Source: Timema cristinae
Lineage: Eukaryota; Arthropoda; Insecta; Phasmatodea; Timematidae
Length of the DNA: 64,000 nt
Direction: 5' to 3'
Assembly (NCBI GenBank): GCA_039000515.1
Contig: JBCFYV010000001.1
Location: 61,719,267-61,783,266, forward strand
Below are positions 22,501 through 34,500 of the stretch, piece after piece (position 1 is the stretch's first letter; each line of letters starts with the position of its first letter). A program made the position numbers and the translations under genes. The notes beneath the pieces are model-generated. The model saw nothing but the letters and a program-made list of their open reading frames with translations. It did not search any database and was not told the origin of the DNA.

Positions 22501-25500
22501 GTGGGCTTCATGTTGTCCATGGTTCCTTGAGAACAGGAGTGGAGTATGTTGATTGGGATATAAGTAGCTTATTGCGTCACATGTACTACCTGTTCACTGA
22601 CTCTCCAGCTCGTCGAGCATTGTTTACCCAGTTGACAGGATGTGCATCTTTTCCAATGAAGTTTTGTGGTGTGTGGTGGTTAGAGAATGCAAAGTGCTTG
22701 TCAAGTTTCTCAAAGAAGCAAAACTTCCTAAAACAAAACCTGTAGAGAGACTGAAAAGAGCAGCCTTTCATTCCTAAAGTGTAAACTAGCTTTCTGTAAG
22801 ACAATTGCAGATGAATGTCAGCCTTTCCTGCAACGATTCCAGAAATCGAAACCAATCCCTCCATATCTTTTTGAAGCTGTAGAGAAACTTCTAAGATACC
22901 TTATGAATCGTTGCGTGAAACCTTATCTGATGAAGTGCACGGGTCCAAAGTTACTGTCTATCGACACAAAAAAATCAGAAAATTTGATCCTTAGCAAAAA
23001 TATTGATGTAGAATTTGCAACAAAACGTTTGTTAGGAGAAACTGCAATCACAGTAACAGGAAGACAAAAACTAGAATTTATACACGAGTGCCGCAGTATG
23101 CTAACCACCATGATTGCAACAAAACTATGAGAAAAAAGTCCCTTAAAACAGAAAGCTGTGAGAGGTTGTTGGTCTTCATTGGATCCTTGTGTTATTCAAC
23201 ATTCACCTCAAATGGAGGAACTCAACATTGCCAATATCATATATGATGTTCTGGCTGAAAATGCCAAGAGAGAATACTAGAATTTTTGCAACCTCCAAAA
23301 ATATTTCGTCCTTGTGATCAGTTTAGTGATGAAGTAGGACTTGACACTATTTATGGTAGCTTTCTAATAGGAGATGCAAACTACAAACATCTTTGGGAAG
23401 TAATAAAGATTTGCCTTGTCTTATCGCATGGGAATGCAACTGTTGAAGGTGGTTTTTCAGTCAATAAATCTTTACTGGTTGAAAATATGCATGAAAAAAA
23501 CAGTCACTGCACAGCGTCACATTCATGATGAAATACAAGAAGCAGGAGGGATTAAAAACATACACATTAGCAAAAAGATTTTGGATTACGTGAGAGGTGC
23601 TCGGAAACGCTATCATGAATATTTGGAGATGAAGAAGCAGGAAAGAAGTGAAGAAGACAAGAAGAAATTAGATATGCAAGTCAAAGATTTAGAAGGAAAA
23701 AGAAAAAAATTAATGATGGCAACTGAAGAGAAATGAGAAGCAATAGAAGTGGAGTTGTAAGAACTGAAGAAGAAACAAGCTTCACTTTATTAAATATAGT
23801 ATAGTATCTTATTGTATGACTTTTGATAATTTTAATAAAGAGAAAATTGACTTGAGACATGAATAATATGAAAGCAGACACAGTTCCTCCTGTTGTGAGC
23901 TATTCAGTTCAGGATATGTACAGTTTAGGTAAAATAAGACTGTAATGATACCAATCTTTTTAGTATGTTCTTAGTGGCCTGTTATTTAGTACGTATTTCT
24001 GCACATGATGTGAATCAAGTTTGTTACAACTTTTTGATAGGGTTAGACATATTTAATTATTTTTCCATCATTTTCCCTGAACTGATTGGCAAGACGTCTG
24101 CTTCTTCCATGAGAGGTGAGGCAAGGTCGGCTGTAGGGGAGGAGGAGGCCAAAATAAATGTATTTAAATTAATATTTTCACATGTGTAGTATCGTAAAGT
24201 TATAGTAGAAATTTTATGAGAAATTGGTCAGGGAACTTGGGAAAATAGTCAGGGAAAGTCTGGGAAATTTTTTTTACAAATATTGTAGGAACCCTGAACT
24301 AAGCAAATAAGGAAAATGTAAATAATTCAAATACATTTGAAAATAGAATACAGATGTTGTTTATAATAGAAGAACACTATGGAAAAAATAATTAGCAACA
24401 TAATATTAATTAGAGTGTGTAGGCCTGTTAATACTATAAATGAATTTATCAACAGGATATCAAGCAAGAGCCCAATTCATTCATTCAATTCATTTAGTGA
24501 TCCATTTTATTTAAATTGTTCCTGGTACATTTTATGTAATTTCCTTCAACACTTGTAGAGATTTTGAAGTGGGTATATTAAATTTTAGAAAACATTCTAA
24601 ATGAATCTTTCATAAAGAGTAAATTAATTAAATATATGTTAAGACTTAGATATTGTCATTTACAAATTGCAAAGATATGCATTCTAATTATTTAATTTTA
24701 AAAAGATATTGAAGATAAATTTCATTATAATTAAAACCCTATACATGTTGTTTATACTTTAGGCATATCTGTTTTTTTTTTATAACACACTTTGTATATT
24801 TAAAATATTTACCTTGACTCAATATTTGTTCATTGTACGAATCAAATTGGTCAAACTAACATTCACAACATAATAAACAATCAATTGTCAGACTGGTTTA
24901 AACAAAAATAAGACATAAAACTTATTAAAACAAGTTAAAATTATAAAATATCGTAATCATATCTGTTCAAAAAAAAAACTTTTCTGCAATTGAATGATCA
25001 ATAACAATTTTTGATAGAACCATTCGTTTTTAAGAAAAGCCTTTTTTGCAGAACTCAAGGCTCCATTTTCTCCAGTTTATTGAGGTAACACTGTCCCTCT
25101 TCTTTAAACCACCCACATCTTTGACAGGCTAGGAACTCTTTTTATTTTATTATTCTTAAAAATCTGAGTGAAGAGAACTGCTTTTACCTACCCACTACAA
25201 CCTCTTTTATGATCATTAGCAACTCCAGATGGTTCAATACGAAAAACTGCTAAGTCTAAGCCAATGGAACTAATTGGCCCGCGTGCCCACTGCAAACTGT
25301 GGTTTGTAATTTGTTGACTTAATTGTTTCTGTTCACAAAGAGATACAATTTATATTCACATTGACTTAGTGAGCTGGGGTTGATGACCGACCGGGTGCAG
25401 TGTCGGTCATTTTGTTAATGTACCACATTCTCACTTCAACTCATTATTTGCGTAGCTCCTTAAAAATCACTCTTCTACCTACAAATCTCTGATTTACAAG

Positions 25501-28500
25501 GATGTTTCATTTTCTGGTGACATTCCTAGTAATGCAGTTTACATCACTCATGGAATGTGCATAGTTCAAAAATTACCACCGGCAATACAAACATTTGGTC
25601 AAGTAACAGAGAAGCTATTTTTGAGGATGATACAGGAATTTGGATCATCTCCAAGAATATATATGGTCTTTTATACATACAGACAAGTTTTGATAAAAAC
25701 TGATGAGAGAAAACATCAAGCTGTTGGTGATTATAAATTCGCCCACCCAGTCCGAAAATTGAAGCAATTCCTATCATTTGATGAGAACATGACAGAACTG
25801 ATATGTTTTATTTGCAAAGAAAGGCAAAGTGAACAGTATTTTCAGAAGTTGGTTAGAAGAGTGTTGTATGTTACTTGTGAAGAAAAGTGCTACAAAATTA
25901 CTAATGAACTGGCACGAAAAGCCTCTGAATTGACATGTTTTCAAGTGGAGGCTGACACTCAACTTATATTTCATGCACATCATGCTCTTGTGTCTGTATT
26001 CAGAGAGATGATTATAAGCTCTGTAGATACTGATGTTTTGGTGGTCATGTTTGCAGTAGAAGAAGAGTTGAAGTATCAGGGATCAATATTTTTGAAATGT
26101 GGATCAAGTAACCAGGAAAATTACTACACCATGAACAAAATGCAGGACCTTTTAGGTATGGAAGTGTGCAAAGCTTTGCCTGGAATGCATTTATTCACTG
26201 GGTGCGATACAGTCAGTGCTTTTGCTGGCAAGGGAAAGTCTTTAGCATATAAAGTAATGAAACAAAATGTTGAATACAGAAATGCTCTCAGTATTCTTGG
26301 TACAGCAGCCGGCATAACAGAGGAAACAAAGTGAGTCGTTTTTTGTCAAATCTACTATGGCAAGAAAAACTTCTCAGACATAAATGAATTAAGTTATACC
26401 AATTTTTCTGCTAAAAAGGGGTCAGTTGAATCTCGCAGCCTTCCTCCTTGTAGGAACACACTATACCAACATATAAACAAACTTTAGAGTAAACAAAAAA
26501 CTATTTTTTTCCCACCACACATAACTCCTATAGATCTTACAACACAATGTTAGTGAATATAGATTTTGTGAGGGTTTCATACTCTACAATTATAGTCAAA
26601 TACATATTTTCAATAGGACAAATCGTTTTGAGATAATTGCAAAAAAAAAGCTAAGGTGGACATCTATGGTGGCATGAACTACTCCATATTTCAGGGTATC
26701 ATCAATAAATGAACACTTTGGATCAATGGGAATAAAATTGTACTCGGAGATAAAACCAAAATTCCCATTTTTGGCTCCTGGCTCAACTACTATCAGGGTA
26801 GTATCATAATTAGTAACATCACGTCCAGAAAGTGTTCCCGAGTGTTAAGTGTCGTTGTGCGATGTCAGAGTTAGTTGAGCTAGAGTCTTCTTTTAATTTA
26901 CTATTTTATCCTAGTTCCTAGGAGTGGCGCCCACCAAATACAGTTCAAACCCATAATATTATATATATATTTTAAGAGTCATCGTCTTTAATTCCCTGTT
27001 TGATGAGTAATTTTATTATCTTCACATATTGGCCAGGAAGAAAGGTGGGAAAACCCTAAGATTCAAGACCTGGTTCACTTATTACTGAAAAATTGGACCA
27101 GATGTGCATAACTTTCTGTTAGCGTGACTATCGATACAAATAACATTAAAGTAGACAGTAAAATATTTACCATTTTTCTGGAATAGTTTTGTGAATTAAT
27201 GCTGGTCCCATATGTTTAAAAAAAAGTTGAAGGTTAGCTGCATTTATAACTCAGTTTGTGCTAATATGTCACGTACTAAGGGAATCATGTTACCCAACTC
27301 TTAACTTGAAGACGAGCTCCTTCTTCAAGCTTCACTCGAACCTTCACAAACGACCAGCACACACATCCTAGCAAACTATTTATTTAAATGTTAGAATGCC
27401 AGGATGGACTGGGTTCTCAGATAACGTTAATAAATAATCAATCCTAGATAAAAAAGTAAATTAAAAAAATATATATACATTTGTATTGAGAAATCCTTGG
27501 AAATTTCATTGTAGAGAAAACACAATCAATTGAACTAAGAGAAAAACCCGATCTAATATATTAGACTAGAGAACCATGTGATATTTGCCCAAAAATTAGA
27601 CAAAATTGAATATTCTATGTTTTGCATAAAAAAAACTGAAAAACAAAGTGAATGATATATTCCATGAAAAATAGTAATATTTTACTGTCTACTGTAATGT
27701 TATTTGCATCGATAGTCACACGGCCAGAAAGTTAAAAACATCTGATCAGGTTTTTCAATAGTAGTTGAATCACAGGGCAAATTGAAGGAGTTTCCCACCT
27801 TTCTTCCAAGCTATTATGGGAAGAAACTTTCTCATCTATATCTCTTTTTTTACTCCACGGGCATTATATTAGGCTTGTAGACTGGAAGGGTGGTAAGGCG
27901 TCGTTCTAAATATGATAAGATACATTATTTAAAACGTCTATTTTATATACATGTATATTATATATATATATATATATATAGTATGAATAATTATAATAAA
28001 TAAAACACATAAATATACTAATATATTTATGATTTATTCAAAATATATTTAATAAATATGATACAATATATATTGTATATGTATATTATCTATAATTTAT
28101 TTAAAGTATATAGGCACTATAACATGTATATAACACCAGTAATATATAATATAAATTTAATAAATAATATATAGAATATTTTAAATACATTTTAAATTTA
28201 TCTCTTAAATATTATGGTTATAAATATATATTATATATATATATGTTTATTAAAGTTTAAAGTTTTTTGTATATAATATATAGTACATACAATATATATT
28301 TATTATGCATATTATATTACATGTAACATATAATACATACATATTTATTAAAAATCTAAAATAAATTTACTAAACCAAAATTTTTGGGCATTGCAAATGC
28401 ATTAAAGGACTACACCATCCCCTCTTCTCAAGAGCCAAGAAATAATTTATAGACTTAAGGCCTTCTCTAACGGCCTTAGGCGCAGCTATGGAGGCGTGTG

Positions 28501-31500
28501 TGGGGGTGTATAGCATACTGTGAGCGCTGAGCCAGCAAGTTGCTATCTTGCAGCCTCAGCGGATTTGTACATACCCTCTTCTCATCATTCCCGTACATAG
28601 CCTCCTCTCATCATTCCCGTACATAGCCTCTCTCATCATTCCATACATTCCTCATCATTCCCGTACAGACCCTCCTCTCATTCTCATACATAACCTCCTC
28701 TCATCATTCCGTACAGACCTCCTCTCATCATTAGCGTACTATCCTCCTCTCATTCTCGTACATAACCTCCTCTCATCATTAGTGTACATATCCTCCTCTC
28801 ATCATTCTGTACATATCCTCATCATTCCGTACAGATCCTCCTCTCATCTCTCATACATAGCCTCCTCTCATCATTAGCGTACATATCCTCCTCTCATTCT
28901 CGTACAGACCCTCTTCTCATCATTAGCGTACATATCCTCCTCTCATTCTCATACATAACCTCCTCTCATCATTAGTGTACATATCCTCCTCTCATCATTC
29001 CTGTACATATCTCCTCATCATTCCCGTACAGACCCTCCTCTCATTCTCATACATAACCTCCTCTCATCATTAGCGTACATATCCTCCTCTCATTCATTCC
29101 CGTACAGATCCTCCTCTCATTCTCGTACAGACCCTCCTCTCATTAGCGTACATATCTTCTCTCATTCTGTACATAACCTCCTCTCATCATTCCGTACATA
29201 TCCTCCTCTCATCATTCCCGTACAGACCCTCCTCTCATTCTCATAATAACCTCCTCTCATCATTAGCGTACATATCCTCCTCTCATCATTCCCGTACAGA
29301 TCCTCCTCTCATTCTCGTACAGACCCTCCTCTCATCTTAGCGTACATACCTCCTCTCATCATTAGTGTACATATCCTTCCTCTCATCATTCATGTACATA
29401 TTCTCTCATCATTCCTGTACAACTCCTCTCATCATTATGTACAATCCTCCTCTCATCATTCCGTACATATCCTCCTCTCATCATTCCTGTACATACCTCC
29501 TCATCATTCTCATACATACTCCTCTCATCATTACGTACATATCCTCCTCTCATCATTCCCGTACAGACCTCCTCTCATTTGTACAGACCCTCTCTCATCA
29601 TTAGCGTACATATCCTTCTCTCATTCTGTACATAACTCCTCTCATCATTCCCGTACATATCCTCTCTCATCATTCCCGTACAGACCCTCCTCTCATTCTC
29701 ATATATAACTCCTCTCATTCATTAGCGTACATATCCTCCTCTCATCATTCCCGTACAGATCCTCCTCTCATTCTCTGTACAGACCCTCCCTCATCATTAG
29801 CGTACATATCCTCCTCTCATCATTAGTGTACATATCCTTCTCTCATCATTGCTGTACATATTCTCCTCATCATTCCTGTACAGACCCTCCTCTCATCATT
29901 AGTGTACATATCCTCCTCTCATCATTCCCGTACATATCCTCCTCTCATCATTCCTGTACATATCCTCATCATTCCTGTACATATCCTCATCATTCTTGTA
30001 CAGACCCTCCTCTCATCATTCCCGTACAGACCCTCCTCTCATCATTAGTGTACATATCCTCATCTCATCATTCTTGTACATATCCTACTCATCATTCTTG
30101 TACAGACCCTCCTCTCATTCCTTTGTACACCCTACTTTCATTAATTTTTAGTTTAAAAATCCAATCTAAATAGATGAAATAGATTATTAGTCTTCTAAAT
30201 GGATTTTGGTGAGCAAATGTTTGTGTGTACCTTCTAAGGCCGCCATAAGTATTGAGAAGTCTTCATCCTGAGTCCAACTAGTGCTAGAAACAATGACTCC
30301 TGGACGGTCTGTTCTGAATGCAGGGAGTCCCTCTGTTGTTAGCTCTGTCAACACTGTCCTGGTCGGGTTCTGGAGGTCCCTCAATTCTGGATACTGTCTA
30401 GAGAGGCGCTGCAGCAAGTCGTGGGTCTCATACACAGACACCTGTCGGAACTGGGGGGGTGGGCGGTCGTATAATGTCACTGCTCTGGAAGAAACACATG
30501 CTAATTTGTTTCTTGTGCATAACATTCACACTGATGAGGTAGTAGGAAGACACAGTGGACCATAATTTGTGTGTGTGTGGCGTGGAGGGGGGGTTATAGA
30601 ACTATAGTTTAGTCAAGAAACCTCCCTCAATATACCTGTGAGTCAGTTGTAGGCAAATCAGACCAGAAAATATTGATATACCTACAAGAACCTGTGTGCC
30701 CATTGTTGCAGGTCATACAAACTGGTATAAATCACCATCAACAGGTTTACAGTTGCATATCTTTGACATGTGCATTAGTATTTGAAATAAAAGTAAGTTG
30801 GTAAATGATTGTATACACATTTACTTTTTCACAAGTAGGTAATGTGTTTGAATTAACCGGAACATTGGACTTGCTGCTAGACTCCATTTTCAGCTATTAA
30901 GTAAACCAAATATCAGTCATAAAGTATTTATCATTATTATAAGAAGTGGTAGTTTATAACTGTGGGTCCTACGAACCAATTAGAATAAAACTTTTAAATA
31001 TCAATGTTGATATCAAGTTTTTATAAAACCAATTGTAAAATAACTAAAAATACTGAAAGAATGTTGAAGAAAAGGGTTATTATTTCATACATTTAACAGA
31101 ATATCAGGGTGAGTTTGGAAGTAATTATCTAACTGCCACTGGTATCCACATTTTAATTACAAAAAATGTAAGAGATGAGGAATGTACAATTTTAGAGGAA
31201 ATGTACCCACATGAGGAAGCACAACTAAATTACATAAATGTGCTCTCCAAAGGCACTTGCACAATTTAGCAAATATAAATGTTGGTGCATCTTAAAAAGT
31301 TGTGCCCTTTAGAGAATTTGTACCCATGTGTTTCTGCTCCTAATACCCGAGTGAATTCTCACCCCAAATTAAATAAATTTGACATTTTTAGATTTATTTA
31401 ACCACCCTATAATATTCTAGAATTAAAATAGTAAAAAAAACACCACTATAACCTATTTTAACAACTGGGTGAGGTAAGGTTTGGGGGGGGGGTCTGTGTA

Positions 31501-34500
31501 AACTACAGGCTCTTTCAAGGGTATCCTTTTTACCCCCTTGAAGTTTGTTTTCACCACCCTTCTTACTACACATTCATATGATAGTTGCTTAGGGTTGAGG
31601 AAGGTTGACTTTAAAGGTGTACCCACATTTGCATGGTGTGAGAGTGGGAAACTATTTTTGGGAAAAAACCTCACCACCCCCAACCAGAATTGAACCACAA
31701 TTCCCTCGCCATCTTTTTTAAGTTATTGAAGCTCTGCCTCTAACATTATGTTAACTTGTGAAGCTGATAAAGAATTCAAGGAATCGATTTTATAAAATAT
31801 TACTTTCATTAAATATCAAAATTAGATTTGGGTCGAATCCACTATTTTATCAATCCGAATCTTGAATTAAAATCTCCACTTTACTTTCGAATCTCAAATC
31901 TGAATTGTGGAAAAATTTAAGAATATAAAAGGAAATTTAAGAATATAAGAGGAAATGTAAATATAATATAATAGAAAATACAAATAGTATCTAAATGTGA
32001 ACAATCTTTCTTATAATACATTCATTATAATATAGCATTCTGTTAAGTGTTAAATTATTGGTCTGGGCCTGGCTGTTAAGTTTTTACTTTAAGATTTTGA
32101 GCCATCAATAAGCAGTATAAGAGCTCTAAAACAAATTTCACATAAGAAATTGAAAAGTTTTTTTATTAAAGATTTGAGTGTTGAATCTGAAATTTTCTCG
32201 AATACATAATTGAATCTCTAATATCCTTTAGGTTTTGTTGGTTTTGGTATTTCTACAAACATTAACATTAGTTCAAAAAAGCCTGGTGTTGAAATTTGGT
32301 AAATTAGAGTTCTGAGTACTTGAATTAATGTTTTGACATTCTAGTAACAATATCTAAGAGTAAAATCAAAATACTTTTTTAGATTCTGACAATAAGAATA
32401 CAAGTAATTGTATAAACAGCTGTTAAGTAGCTATGTGGGAACTACAGCTGAACGACATGTTATATATGTTCCAGTATGTAATATATTGTTTTAATTCAAG
32501 AAACAAAATCAAGAGTTAGTCTACTAATGGATATTATTTTTAAAAAAGAAGCAATTTAAGCCCCAAATTAAAATATAAAAACTACTCCATCAAAAGTATT
32601 ACCCAATTCCCCACTTTTTGAGCAAGTCTGTCTTCATAGCCTTGGTGACACAAAGGTTAGCATGTGCACATGCACCAAAATATCCTTCGAACCAATGAGA
32701 GAGCCGAACTAAGCTGTGTCTATCCCCTAGATTGAGAGCTAGGATCGAGTAGCCGTAGTTGTGCCAGTCGATGATTAAGTTGGCCCTTCTCACAAAGCAA
32801 TATAGCCAACAGATAGCCAAGGTTGGTATTGCTGGTGGATTTTGAACTAGAACATGATGAGAGCGTCTCTTACATAGCAGTGCCAACAACAGCACAACAC
32901 TCTGCCACACCGTCTTCAAGATGTAGGACAGAAGACGGGAAGTCTGAACAATTCAGATTGAAGAAGATCTAGAGAGATGTTGTTTGGATATTACACAGCT
33001 GAAAAAATGTGTGTGTTTATTATTATAGATTATTATATTATTGAATAAAATGTTCTGCTGCCCTAAGTCGGAATGATTTCAAAAACCCTCTATCTCTGAA
33101 CTAGATGTAATGACAACAAATCTATTTCTGAATAACTGTTGAACGCAACACAATCTATCTCCTGAAATAGTGTGAATAAACCACAATCTATCTCCTGAAA
33201 CTAGATGTAGAATGACAACCAACCATCTATTTCTGAAACTAGTTGTAGAATGACAACCAACCATCTATTCCTGAAACTAGCTGTAGAACGACAACCAACA
33301 CTCTATCTCTGAAACTAGCTGTAGAATGAGAACCAACCATCTATCTCCTGAAACTAGCTGTAGAATGAAACCAACAATCTATCTCCTGAAACTAGCTGTA
33401 GAATGAAACCAACCAATCTATCTCCTGAAACTAGTTGTAGAATGACAACCAACCCTCTATCTCTGAAACTAGCTGTAGAATGACAACCAACCCTCTATCT
33501 CTGAAACTAGCTGTAGAATGACAACCAACCCTCTATCTCCTGAAACTAGCTGTAAATGAGAACCAACTCTATCTCTGAAACTAGCTGTAGAATGAGAACC
33601 AACCCTCTATTTTCTGAAACTAGCTGTAGAATGACAACCAACCTCTATTCCTGAAACTAGCTGTAGAATGAAACCAACCCTCTATCTCTGAAACTAGCTG
33701 TAGAATGAGAACCAACCATCTATCTCCTGAAACTATCAGTAGAATGAAACCAACCCTCTATCTCCTGAAACTAGATGTATAATGAAACCAACAATCTATC
33801 TCCTGAAACTAGCTGTAGAACGACAACCAACCCTCTATCTCCTGAAACTAGCTGTATAATGAGAGCCAACAATCTATCTCTGAAACTAGTTGTAGAATGA
33901 CAACCAACTAAACATTCCTGCTCATATCAAACATAATTATTTTAAATAAAATTGAGTCTAAATGTAATTTGGAGACGTTCTCAGTATGTTTTTATCTACT
34001 ATGTTTATTTTACGATCTAGGATTTGACTTTGGAATTAGTTATTTTTCAAAAAATTAATGAACGAAGTTTTTGATATTCAAAGTGTGAATATGTTAATTT
34101 TATTTTATTAGCTTGTTAAATGTGATTACTTTTAATTTGAATCTGTTGCATTCTTGCAGTTTGTGCGCTATTTTCAAAAGAAATGTATCGAATCCCGAAC
34201 AATAAATATGCACATGATTATTTTGTTATAATTAATAAAATGTGACTATTTTTGATTTCAACAAGATACAATGGATTGTATAAATTTTGAGGTGGGAAAG
34301 TATTTACACAATATTGTTTTATATCCTTGTGAATAACAAGTTTGTAAAGCATGGGTCGATGGAAGAAAGGGCGCACAAAGAAACTCAAATATATAATTGA
34401 TTATTTAACTGCTTGTCGTAAAGGGCAAGTTTTGTTTAATGGTATCATATTACTGGCATTTAGGCTATCTGTATTTACTAATTTAAGTACAATGGAGGAG

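Noticed and set aside
28548..30173. Ser/His/Leu/Tyr-rich repeat proteins
   Set aside because: Translations of the minisatellite. The frame changes with every indel and no start or splice context exists.
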